This document shows, one piece after another, positions 8,511-15,942 of a stretch of DNA of 26,660 nt (position 1 is its first letter; each line of letters starts with the position of its first letter). Under the pieces are notes generated by a model that was given only the letters and a program-made list of their open reading frames with translations, was not told the DNA's origin and made no database searches. Both the position numbers and the translations under genes were made by a program. Source of the stretch: Bacteroidota bacterium (GTDB taxonomy: Bacteria > Bacteroidota > Bacteroidia > Chitinophagales > Chitinophagaceae); assembly GCA_023423835.1 (NCBI GenBank), contig JAFAEW010000124.1:1-26660 (forward strand), read 5' to 3'.

Positions 8511-9317
8511 ATGATCATTGATGCCAATACCAAGATTGCCGCAATTTTAAAAACCCATCCGGATGCGCTGGAGGAGATCATAAGTATTAATCCGAAATTT
8601 GAAAAGCTCCGTAATCCGATCATGCGTAAGCTCATGGCAGGACGAACCAGCTTGTCAATGGCCTCGAAAATTGCCGGTTGCGCAGTAACTGATTTTTTTC
8701 AAAAGCTCGAACCGCTCGGATTTCAAATTGCAACATCCGGACAAGTTGAAAAGGCGGCGGATAAGGCCATTCCTTCCTTTGTCCAAAAACTGAAACCGGA
8801 AGACGTCACCGTTCTCGATGTTCGTCCATTGATAGATAACGGAAAGGATCCCTTAAGTACGATTATGGAAGCGGTAAATCAATTGCAGCCGTCAAAAACA
8901 CTAAAGATCATAAACAGTTTTGAACCTACTCCGCTCATTCACCTGTTGGAAAAGAAAGGATTCCGGTACTACATTGATAAAGTTTCGGAAGAATTGATAG
9001 CGACATACTTTTTCCGAAGCGGCAGCGATTCTTATTCTGATGAGGAAAACGTTCAATCCAATGAGGCTGATTGGAAGGATATCAAAAATAAATACAGCAG
9101 CAACCTGAAATACCTCGATGTACGGCAATTGCCGATGCCTTTGCCGATGCATACGATTTTAGAAAATCTCGAACATCTTGATCCGCAGGAGGCGTTGTAT
9201 GTTTACCATAAAAGAATCCCCGTTTTTCTGCTTCCGGAGTTACGTGAACGTAATTTTGATTACCGTATTTCAGAGATCGACGAGGGCGAAGTACACCTTT
9301 TAATCTTTCATCAATAA
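8511..9317 (+). CDS. DUF1858 plus double DUF2249-like domain protein
   Basis: 268 residues, soluble, no signal peptide. Residues about 1-65 match DUF1858 (IDANTKIAAILKTHPDALEE, then KIAGCAVTDFFQKL), a small helical domain often found in redox and Fe-S proteins. Residues about 100-170 resemble DUF2249 (VLDVRPLIDNGKDPLSTIME, LKIINSFEPTPLIHLLEKKG). Residues about 198-267 look like a second, more diverged copy (LKYLDVRQLPMPLPMHTILE). The histidine in the NDHDPKP-type loop of the upstream protein is replaced here by NSFEPTP, so the copies are not equivalent. The stop overlaps the next start in TAATG, implying translational coupling with the membrane protein. No enzymatic activity can be assigned; a redox or metal-related accessory role is inferred from context. 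Confidence 0.75.
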   Translation: MIIDANTKIAAILKTHPDALEEIISINPKFEKLRNPIMRKLMAGRTSLSMASKIAGCAVTDFFQKLEPLGFQIATSGQVEKAADKAIPSFVQKLKPEDVTVLDVRPLIDNGKDPLSTIMEAVNQLQPSKTLKIINSFEPTPLIHLLEKKGFRYYIDKVSEELIATYFFRSGSDSYSDEENVQSNEADWKDIKNKYSSNLKYLDVRQLPMPLPMHTILENLEHLDPQEALYVYHKRIPVFLLPELRERNFDYRISEIDEGEVHLLIFHQ

Positions 9318-10603
9318 TGTTTACTCCTGCAACCAACACCGGGGCCATTCAGAATACTTCTTATAAAGTAGTTATTCCATTTTATGTGTATGCAGGATTT
9401 TCTTTTTTGGCCGCAACCATTCTACTGTTTATTTCTTCCTCAAACCTTAACCATTATTTCCAGCCCAATCTTCTGGCCACAACCCATGCAATGACTTTGG
9501 GCTGGGGAACAATGATTATCCTCGGCGCCAGTCACCAACTGGTGCCGGTTTTAATTGAGTCGAAATTGTACAGCAACACCCTCGCATGGCTCTCTTTTGC
9601 ACTTGCAGGTATCGGAATCCCTGTTTTAATAACTGCCTTTTTCAACTTTAATATGGGAACTGCAGCAGAAACCGGAGGAATACTGATAAATGCGGCTTTG
9701 CTTTGTTATTTGCTGAATCTTTTTCTGAGCATCTCAAAAAGCAAACATGAGAATGTGCACGCCATCTTCGTGTTTACAGCCGTAATCTGGCTGCTGATCA
9801 CCACCATTATCGGCCTGTTACTGGTGTATAATTTTCGCTATAATTTTTTCAAACAGGATTCTCTGCATTATCTTTCACTGCATGCACATATCGGTATTCT
9901 GGGCTGGTTTCTATTGCTGATTATCGGAGTGGGAACAAGATTAATTCCGATGTTCATGATCTCAAAATACAGCAATAACAAATTGTTATGGGCGATATAT
10001 TTTCTGATCAATGCGGCGATCATAAGTTTCATCATTCTGTTTATTTCGGCAGACATGCGCTTTCTCTACCTGATTCCTCTGATCCTAAGCGGCACGGGAA
10101 TCATTCTGTTTATGCTTTATTGCAGAAACGCTTATAAGGAAAGGATCAGGAAGAAAATTGATCAGCCGGTGAAGATATCTCTGTTATCGGTTTTCATGAC
10201 GTTGATTCCCTTTCTGATCCTCCTGTTTGTGATCTTCGCGTCGTTTTTTATCGAACAAAATGTATCCTTTATTTTGTTGTACGGATTCACCGTTTTTTTC
10301 GGATGGATTACGGCCATCATTTTGGGAATGACTTTTAAAACGCTGCCGTTTATCGTTTGGAATAAGGTATATCATACCAAAGCCGGCCTTGCAAAAACTC
10401 CGAATCCGAAAGACCTCTTCAGCGAAAATATTTTCCGCTGGATGGCTATCTTTTATCTCACAGGCTTTGTTTTATTTGCACTTGGATTACTGATTAAATT
10501 TATCCTTTTGGTGCAAATCGCATCTCTGCTATTGGTGGTAACAGCAATATTGTATAACAGCAACCTTCTGAAAATGGTTTGGCACAAATCGATCATCAAA
10601 TGA
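9317..10603 (+). CDS. Heme-copper-oxidase subunit I / NnrS-like 12-TM membrane protein
   Basis: 428 residues, strongly hydrophobic, about 12 TM helices. Three segments share the pattern GW-x6-G-x6-P-x5-K at W63, W197 and W330, spaced 134 and 133 residues. The first two also have a histidine six residues before the Trp (H57, H191). Other histidines in or near membrane segments are H73, H184 and H189. The paired HH and HxH copper/heme motifs of canonical cytochrome oxidases are not found, so it is unlikely to be a normal terminal oxidase. The family is close to cbb3/NorB-like subunit I or NnrS proteins, which bind heme and are tied to nitric-oxide metabolism. Its start overlaps the previous stop (TAATG) and its stop overlaps the next start (ATGA), so it is tightly coupled within the cluster. 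The membrane-heme role is probable; the reaction is unknown. Confidence 0.65.
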   Translation: MFTPATNTGAIQNTSYKVVIPFYVYAGFSFLAATILLFISSSNLNHYFQPNLLATTHAMTLGWGTMIILGASHQLVPVLIESKLYSNTLAWLSFALAGIGIPVLITAFFNFNMGTAAETGGILINAALLCYLLNLFLSISKSKHENVHAIFVFTAVIWLLITTIIGLLLVYNFRYNFFKQDSLHYLSLHAHIGILGWFLLLIIGVGTRLIPMFMISKYSNNKLLWAIYFLINAAIISFIILFISADMRFLYLIPLILSGTGIILFMLYCRNAYKERIRKKIDQPVKISLLSVFMTLIPFLILLFVIFASFFIEQNVSFILLYGFTVFFGWITAIILGMTFKTLPFIVWNKVYHTKAGLAKTPNPKDLFSENIFRWMAIFYLTGFVLFALGLLIKFILLVQIASLLLVVTAILYNSNLLKMVWHKSIIK

Positions 10604-10923
10604 ATATCATTACCAACAACCATCAACTTTGTGAACGGGCATTGCAAAACCTCAAAAACGTTATTGATCCGGAAATCGGATTGAATATCGTTGACCTCGG
10701 ATTGCTCTATCAACTTGACTTCGACGAAGACCATTCTGCTTTGTTCTTGTCCATGACCTTGACCACCCAGTTTTGTCCAATGGGAAGCAGCATCAGGGAA
10801 GGCGCCATACAGGCACTGCAACAGGCATTTCCCGGCTACCAGGTGCAGGTGAACCTGGTTTTTGATCCACCATGGAACTCGAAGAAGATATCGGAAGAAG
10901 GACAGAAATTTTTAAACGCTTAG
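10600..10923 (+). CDS. MIP18/DUF59-family Fe-S assembly factor (SufT/PaaD-like)
   Basis: 108 residues from ATG 10600, which overlaps the preceding stop codon as ATGA. An in-frame ATG at 10579 would add seven residues and overlap the previous gene further, so the internal start is preferred. Hallmarks are VIDPEIGLNIVDLGLLY near the N-terminus, the MTLTTQFCP cysteine motif in the middle, and VFDPPWNSKKISEEG near the end. The family (SufT, PaaD, eukaryotic CIA2) helps mature Fe-S proteins through its conserved cysteine. Here it sits between a heme-oxidase-like membrane protein and an Rrf2 regulator, in line with repair or assembly of Fe-S clusters under stress. The client protein is unknown. Confidence 0.85.
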   Translation: MNIITNNHQLCERALQNLKNVIDPEIGLNIVDLGLLYQLDFDEDHSALFLSMTLTTQFCPMGSSIREGAIQALQQAFPGYQVQVNLVFDPPWNSKKISEEGQKFLNA

Positions 10924-10926
10924 ATT

Positions 10927-11358
10927 ATGTTGAGTTATTCTTGTAAGACTGCAGTGAAAGCGGTAATATACCTTGCAACGAAATATGCCAGCGGTGAAAA
11001 GGCAGGCATCAAGGAAATTGCAGAAAATATAGTTGCGAATGAGCATACGGTAGGGAAATTATTACAAAGCCTTGTAAAACAACATGTCATCAATAGTATT
11101 AAAGGACCGGCCGGCGGTTTTTTTATTACAGAACAACAACTGCAACAACCGATCATGCAAATTGTAAATGCGATTGATGGGAAGCAAATATTCAAGGAAT
11201 GCGGATTGGGCCTGAGCAAATGTTCTTCTCTTCACCCCTGCCCTATCCATAATGAATACCAGGCAGCCAGAGAGCTGATGGAAAAATTATTCAAAACCAA
11301 AACCATCGTTGATTTGTGTGAGCCCGTGAATGCAGGTTCAGCCTATCTGATGGGTTAA
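10927..11358 (+). CDS. Rrf2-family transcriptional regulator, probable Fe-S sensor
   Basis: 143 residues with an N-terminal winged helix (residues about 1-65: MLSYSCKTAVKAVIYLATKY, recognition helix near HTVGKLLQSL, wing GPAGGFF). The cysteine cluster C92-x6-C99-x5-C105 lies in KECGLGLSKCSSLHPCPIH. IscR and NsrR bind a 2Fe-2S or 4Fe-4S cluster with three cysteines in a similar place but usually with CX4-5CX5C spacing. The gene starts three bases after the preceding stop, so it is co-transcribed. It most likely senses NO or Fe-S status and controls its own operon, perhaps through the inverted repeat at 7133-7154; the target is inferred. Alternatives are an IscR-type general Fe-S regulator or a CymR-like one. 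Confidence 0.85.
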   Translation: MLSYSCKTAVKAVIYLATKYASGEKAGIKEIAENIVANEHTVGKLLQSLVKQHVINSIKGPAGGFFITEQQLQQPIMQIVNAIDGKQIFKECGLGLSKCSSLHPCPIHNEYQAARELMEKLFKTKTIVDLCEPVNAGSAYLMG

Positions 11359-11433
11359 TGTGTTGCGGTCTTTATCACTAAGAATCATTTTCTGATTTCT
11401 TCAGAGAAAAAATTCTAACGACAGGAATCGGTC

Positions 11434-12087
11434 TTATCCTTTTGGCCGGCGCTTTTCCTTTTTATCTGATTGCCGCTCGCGATAAATAGTCGGAAGGGTA
11501 AGTTTATATTTCACCGAAACCATCCGGATCAGAAAAATCAAAACAATGGAGAACGGCTGCGCAAAACTGTTTTGATCGAAATAATTTGTCAGCAGCAGAT
11601 AGGCACCGCCACCGGTTATACAGGCAGTGGCGTAAATTTCTTTTTTGAAGATAATCGGAATATTATTAAGAATGATGTCGCGGGTGATACCGCCAAAACA
11701 GGCGGTCACGGTTCCTAAAGCAATACAAATGCCTGCCGGTAATCCAAAGAAAATGCCTTTTTGAATGCCGAGGATGGTGAAGAATCCAAGTCCCAAAGAA
11801 TCGAATATCAGTAAGGTACGGTGAAGGTTTTTTATAGTGTTGTTGAAAATGATCACGACAATTACTGTGGCGGTAATAATGATCGAATAATCGATACTTC
11901 TCATCCAGCTAACCGGAAGGTCGCCAATCATCATATCGCGTAAAGTTCCGCCCCCGACGGCGGTAATGAATGCAATAATCAGAACGCCGAAGATATCCAG
12001 CTTTTTCTCCATCGCTGCAAAAACGCCGGACACGGCAAAGGAGATTGTTCCTAAAATGTCAATGAGATTTAATATATCTGAATTCAT
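11434..12087 (-). CDS. TRIC-type cation channel family protein (UPF0126/YicG-like)
   Basis: 217 residues, about seven TM helices in an inner-membrane protein. Two inverted-repeat halves each carry the family signature: AVGGGTLRD (residues 43-51) and CFGGITRD (130-137). From family knowledge these are bacterial homologues of trimeric intracellular cation channels; some E. coli relatives have been linked to amino-acid transport. The basic C-terminus (RQSDKKEKRRPKG) should face the cytoplasm. It starts 18 bases after the stop of the serine dehydratase gene, so it is probably the last gene of a three-gene operon. The linkage to serine metabolism hints at small-molecule transport rather than pure potassium conductance, but that is inference. 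It converges on the Rrf2 gene across 75 bases. Confidence 0.85.
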   Translation of the reverse strand: MNSDILNLIDILGTISFAVSGVFAAMEKKLDIFGVLIIAFITAVGGGTLRDMMIGDLPVSWMRSIDYSIIITATVIVVIIFNNTIKNLHRTLLIFDSLGLGFFTILGIQKGIFFGLPAGICIALGTVTACFGGITRDIILNNIPIIFKKEIYATACITGGGAYLLLTNYFDQNSFAQPFSIVLIFLIRMVSVKYKLTLPTIYRERQSDKKEKRRPKG

Positions 12088-12105
12088 TGCAGGTAGTAAT
12101 AACAG

Positions 12106-13533
12106 CTAACATTCACTGAGGCTAATCGGGATATTAAGCGCAAGACCACCGTCGGAGGTTTCTTTGTATTTCGAATTCATATCGAGCGCTGTATCCCACA
12201 TCGTTTTCACCACTTTATCGAGACTCACTCTTGCAAAATCCGGAGAACCCTGAAGCGATAACTGCGCGGCGGTAATTGCCTTTATTGCTCCCATCGTATT
12301 TCTTTCGATGCAGGGAACCTGTACCAACCCTCCGATAGGATCGCAGGTTAATCCCAGATGATGTTCCATAGCTATTTCGGCTGCCATTAAAGCCTGTCTT
12401 TGCGTGCCGCCCAGACTTTCACTGAGGGCCGCTGCGGCCATAGACGATGAAACCCCGATTTCAGCCTGACATCCACCCATTGCAGCCGATAATGTTGCTC
12501 CCTTTTTAAAGATACTTCCAATCTCAGAGGCGGTTAGCAAAAAGTTGATGATTTTTTCTTCCTCATTACCCTCACAAAACACAATAAAATACTGCAATAC
12601 TGCCGGAACCACGCCGGCCGCGCCGTTTGTTGGAGCCGTTACCACACGGCCGAAAGCGGCGTTTTCCTCGTTTACGGCCAACGCAAAACAACTAACCCAA
12701 TCGAGAATATATTTAAAGCTGTTTCCACCTTCCCTGATTGCATTTGTCCAGCTTCCGTAATCCGAATAGCTTTTTCCGGCGATCAATCTTTTATTTAAGT
12801 CAAACGCCCGTCTGATTACCTGTAATCCGCCGGGCAACTGGCCCCTCGTATGACATCCCCGAAAGATGCAGGACTTCATCGTTTCCCAGATATTCAGAAC
12901 GCCCGCCTTCGTTGCCGCCTCACTACGCCAGGTATTTTCATTTTCCATGACCACCTCATGAATCGACAGGCCTGTTTTCATACACCAATGCATCAAATCA
13001 TCCGCATGGTTGATGGGAAAAGGAAGTTCGATCTTGCCGGATGCGCTTCCCTCCTCCCCTTCCTTCACTACAAATCCGCCTCCGATGGAATAATAGGTTT
13101 CGCTGATGGTTTCGCCATTCTTAAACCGGGCTAAAAAAGTCAGACCATTGGGATGATACGGAAGCAATTCGTTGAACAGAAAAACGACATCTTCATCAGG
13201 ATTAAAATCGATCAGGTATTTTCCGCCCAGCAACAACTTCCGGGCAGCATTGATATCCTGCAGTTTGGGTGTGATCGATTCTACATCCATTGTTACCGGA
13301 TCTTCACCGGAAAGTCCGAAAATTACTGCGATGTCCGTTCCATGGCCTTTTCCCGTTTTTGCAAGCGAACCATAAAGCAAAACCTTTAGTTCAACCACAT
13401 CCTTTAAACTCCCGTACGTATGGAGCTGTTCGATGAACCGCAGCGCTGCCCGCCATGGACCAAGGGTGTGCGAACTCGAGGGACCGATGCCAATCTTAAA
13501 CATATCAAATACCGAAATTGCCTCATTTGCCAT
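12106..13533 (-). CDS. sdaA: L-serine ammonia-lyase (L-serine dehydratase), single-chain iron-sulfur type
   Basis: 475 residues. It converts L-serine to pyruvate and ammonia using a 4Fe-4S cluster. The beta domain is N-terminal (FKIGIGPSSSHTLGPWRAA, residues 12-30; GKGHGTD) and the catalytic alpha domain is C-terminal. Cysteines C355 (GGCQAEIG), C397 (LTCDPIGG) and C408 (VPCIERNT) match the expected cluster ligands; VTAPTNGAAGVVP (298-310) is the substrate loop. Its length fits the fused type II enzyme of E. coli (about 455), not the split Gram-positive form. Gaps of 22 bases to the upstream MFS gene and 18 to the TRIC gene suggest one transcript. The cluster is oxygen- and NO-labile, so the enzyme would be a plausible client of repair proteins such as those encoded next door. 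Confidence 0.95.
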   Translation of the reverse strand: MANEAISVFDMFKIGIGPSSSHTLGPWRAALRFIEQLHTYGSLKDVVELKVLLYGSLAKTGKGHGTDIAVIFGLSGEDPVTMDVESITPKLQDINAARKLLLGGKYLIDFNPDEDVVFLFNELLPYHPNGLTFLARFKNGETISETYYSIGGGFVVKEGEEGSASGKIELPFPINHADDLMHWCMKTGLSIHEVVMENENTWRSEAATKAGVLNIWETMKSCIFRGCHTRGQLPGGLQVIRRAFDLNKRLIAGKSYSDYGSWTNAIREGGNSFKYILDWVSCFALAVNEENAAFGRVVTAPTNGAAGVVPAVLQYFIVFCEGNEEEKIINFLLTASEIGSIFKKGATLSAAMGGCQAEIGVSSSMAAAALSESLGGTQRQALMAAEIAMEHHLGLTCDPIGGLVQVPCIERNTMGAIKAITAAQLSLQGSPDFARVSLDKVVKTMWDTALDMNSKYKETSDGGLALNIPISLSEC

Positions 13534-13555
13534 GTTACAAAATTAGCTTGTTTAT

Positions 13556-15055
13556 CTACACAGCGTGCTTTTTAATAGTTGGTTGAAGTGGTCTTGTTTT
13601 TCCGGGTACCAGATAAATTGCAATAAGCGTAATCAACGCAAAACAAACCAATCCGAGATAGATATGATGGGTAGAATTGTTTATGGCCTTTTGAATAAAT
13701 GTTTTCGTTTGGCTATCCAATGAAGGCTCTTGTAGAACCTGCAAAATTTTCTTTGTACCGCCCGAAATTTCTGAAGGTACTGATTGCATTTGAGCCGAAA
13801 ACGAATTATTGAAAATCGCACCAATTATTGCGGCGCCAAGACTTTGTCCCAGGTTTCTTGAAAATACGTTTAGCCCGGTTACAACTCCTCTTTGTTCCCA
13901 CGATACCATCGACTGGATTCCTACAAGCGATGGCGTGCTGAGTAAACCAAAGCCGGCGCCGAGCAAAACCTGATCGATCACTACCAGGTAAATCGGCTGG
14001 GGCCAGGGAATAAACAAAAAGCCGGTGCAGGCGATGAGGATCAGAATCGTTCCGATCAAAGAGGTAGCCCGAAAGCCGATGCGCAGGTAAAGTTTTCCGG
14101 AAAGCGCCGAGGCGGTAGGCCAACCGATACTCATACTGGCCAGTACGAAGCCCGATGCGATTATTCCTAATCCGAGTGAAGCCTGCGTGAAAGTGGGCAG
14201 GAATGTTTCAGGACCCATCATCACAATTCCCATTGCGGTCATTGCAATATTGGTATAGGTGAAGGTTTTGTTTTTCCAGACCCAGGAAGGGAGAATCGGT
14301 TCAGTGGCGGATTTTTCTGTCAGAAAGGTGAAATATCCCAGGACCAGAATAGCGGCCACGATAAAAAAACTTTGAATGGAAAGCCATGGCCAGCTTTGTC
14401 CGCCTTCCAGCAAATAAATGATAAGCAGACCGATCGTAAGCAGGATCAGAATGGCTCCCTTATAATCGATTACATGTTTTTTTCTTTCTACCTCTTCCTT
14501 AAAAAAACTGGCTAAAAAGCCTATGCTGATAAAACCGACGGGTATGTTGATTAAGAATATCCATCGCCAGCTCGCATATTCTGCGAGGGCTCCGCCCACT
14601 GCCGGCCCAATGATGGCGCTGATTCCCCAAATACTCGAAAGCCAGCCCTGGATTTTTGCACGTTCTTTTACTGAATAAAGATCACCGGCTATAGTATTTA
14701 CCGTGGCCATGATTGATCCTGCTCCCAATCCCTGCAAACCCCGGAAAAAAGTCAGGGCGTTGATATTCCATGAAGCTGCCGCAGCGGCCGATCCGAGAAG
14801 AAAGATCGAAATACCGGTCAGCAAGATGACTTTCCGACCAAAAAGGTCGGCCAGTTTTCCGTAAACCGGAATGGTAACGGTTTGGGCAAGCAGATAAATG
14901 GAAAATACCCAGGAAAACTGGCTGAAGCCGCCAAGATCGGATACAATCTTGATCGCCGTGGATACAATGGTGGTATCCATTGCCGCCAGCATCATCGTCA
15001 GCATTAAGGCGATTAAGATGTAGTTTCTTCTAACGGGTTTTGCTTTTCCCATCAT
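13556..15055 (-). CDS. DHA2-family MFS drug:H+ antiporter (EmrB/QacA type, 14 TM)
   Basis: 499 residues with about 14 TM helices. Motif D1 is MDTTIVSTAI (D27 in the first helix), motif A is GKLADLFGRK (66-75), the helix 4 arginine is in FFRGLQGLGAG, and motif C is GPAVGGAL (150-157). This places it in the 14-TM DHA2 export family of the inner membrane, usually multidrug or toxic-metabolite exporters. No HlyD-type partner (EmrA) is adjacent, so it may act alone. Two in-frame ATGs, 15055 and 15052, are possible. A perfect TAnnTTTG element ends just one base upstream of the first, so the transcript may be leaderless or start at the second ATG. It appears to head an operon with serine dehydratase and the TRIC protein. 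Confidence 0.9.
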   Translation of the reverse strand: MMGKAKPVRRNYILIALMLTMMLAAMDTTIVSTAIKIVSDLGGFSQFSWVFSIYLLAQTVTIPVYGKLADLFGRKVILLTGISIFLLGSAAAAASWNINALTFFRGLQGLGAGSIMATVNTIAGDLYSVKERAKIQGWLSSIWGISAIIGPAVGGALAEYASWRWIFLINIPVGFISIGFLASFFKEEVERKKHVIDYKGAILILLTIGLLIIYLLEGGQSWPWLSIQSFFIVAAILVLGYFTFLTEKSATEPILPSWVWKNKTFTYTNIAMTAMGIVMMGPETFLPTFTQASLGLGIIASGFVLASMSIGWPTASALSGKLYLRIGFRATSLIGTILILIACTGFLFIPWPQPIYLVVIDQVLLGAGFGLLSTPSLVGIQSMVSWEQRGVVTGLNVFSRNLGQSLGAAIIGAIFNNSFSAQMQSVPSEISGGTKKILQVLQEPSLDSQTKTFIQKAINNSTHHIYLGLVCFALITLIAIYLVPGKTRPLQPTIKKHAV

Positions 15056-15056
15056 A

Positions 15057-15064
15057 CAAATATA
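15057..15064 (-). promoter_or_regulatory. Putative -7 element abutting the MFS start
   Basis: On the minus strand TATATTTG matches TAnnTTTG exactly and lies one base before the first ATG. If used, transcription would start at or inside the first codons. Confidence 0.35.
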
Positions 15065-15118
15065 AAATCTCGGTTACTTTAAACATTCTTACTATCTGAA
15101 CGATCAGCCCGTTGTGCA

Positions 15119-15136
15119 TGAATTGAAAGCAATTCA
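15119..15136. promoter_or_regulatory. Candidate operator palindrome between divergent MFS and DUF4397 genes
   Basis: TGAATTG (15119-15125) and CAATTCA (15130-15136) are exact reverse complements with a 4-base AAAG spacer, placed midway in the 114-bp divergent region. It has the size of a dimeric repressor site; no adjacent regulator gene is present. Confidence 0.35.
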
Positions 15137-15169
15137 GGAATTTGGAAAAATGATCCTTAATATTGCTGC

Positions 15170-15886
15170 ATGAAACCGAAGCCGGTACATCAATATCAAA
15201 ATTTGGGGCCAAAACTTTTGGTCTTCTTTTTTTGCGGTTTCCTGCTGTCATGCAACCTTACGAAGGATGAGATGATTGTTCCAAATGCCGCTTTTCATTT
15301 TATTCAGCTTTCACCGGCTGCACCTCCCCTGACGATTTATGTCAACAACGAGAAAATTGCCGAAAATTTTATTTATGGAGAAGACAGCGGATACTACGAA
15401 GTGCAACCTGGTCTGATCTCGTTTAAGGTATCGGAAACCGGATCGAATGATTTTCTAATCGATAACTATACCGCACTTACCGGTGGTTTGAAATACAGTA
15501 TTTTTACGGTCGATTCATTTTCGAGTATCAAACTTACCTCTGTAAGAGATAATTTCATCGGACTCAGTGGTGATACAGCCGGTGTCAGGTTTTTATACAT
15601 GAGTGCCGATACCGCAATTCTTAATGTAAAACTTTTCAATACACGCGACTCAATCAGTTATCCCTCAAGATATTTTAACGACCAGCATGCAGATACGACC
15701 AGGGCTTCTTTCCGGAAGATCCGTGCTGGAACTTTCAACCTGTCGCTCCTCCAGAGAGACAGCACCGTTTACGGATTCTTCGACAATATCAATCTGGAAG
15801 CAAACCGGTTTTACACAGTTTATATAAAGGGATTTAAGAAAGGAACGGGAGCGGATTCACTTGATAAAGGAATCATCCGATATTAA
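15170..15886 (+). CDS. DUF4397 lipoprotein
   Basis: 238 residues. The N-terminal signal peptide ends in a lipobox, FLLSC (Cys28), so it is probably anchored in the outer or inner membrane. The mature part is beta-rich and fits DUF4397 (FIQLSPAAPPLTIYVNNEKIAENFIYG, then VRFLYMSADTAILNVKLFN), apparently with two similar halves. DUF4397 proteins are common cell-surface lipoproteins in Bacteroidota with no known function. The gene stands alone: divergent from the MFS operon and separated by 56 bases from the aminotransferase, which has its own -7 element. Confidence 0.8.
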   Translation: MKPKPVHQYQNLGPKLLVFFFCGFLLSCNLTKDEMIVPNAAFHFIQLSPAAPPLTIYVNNEKIAENFIYGEDSGYYEVQPGLISFKVSETGSNDFLIDNYTALTGGLKYSIFTVDSFSSIKLTSVRDNFIGLSGDTAGVRFLYMSADTAILNVKLFNTRDSISYPSRYFNDQHADTTRASFRKIRAGTFNLSLLQRDSTVYGFFDNINLEANRFYTVYIKGFKKGTGADSLDKGIIRY

Positions 15887-15915
15887 TAACCTTTCAATTC
15901 GGTTTTTGGATTACT

Positions 15916-15923
15916 TAACTTTG
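15916..15923 (+). promoter_or_regulatory. Putative -7 element of the aminotransferase gene
   Basis: TAACTTTG is an exact TAnnTTTG match 19 bases before the ATG at 15943. A -33 TTG at standard spacing is not evident. Confidence 0.45.
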
Positions 15924-15942
15924 AAATCAAATAACGATTAGC

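Noticed and set aside
10579..10599. Upstream ATG for the SufT-like gene
   Set aside because: It would add seven residues without family support; the ATGA overlap at 10600 is the usual coupled arrangement.
11380..11401. Stem-loop AAGAATCA/TGATTTCTT between the convergent Rrf2 and TRIC genes
   Set aside because: Weak A/T-rich stem with a bulge and no U-tract on either strand; not enough for a terminator call.
15903..15909. TTTTTGG before the aminotransferase as a -33 element
   Set aside because: Only about seven bases separate it from the -7 element, far shorter than the usual spacing.
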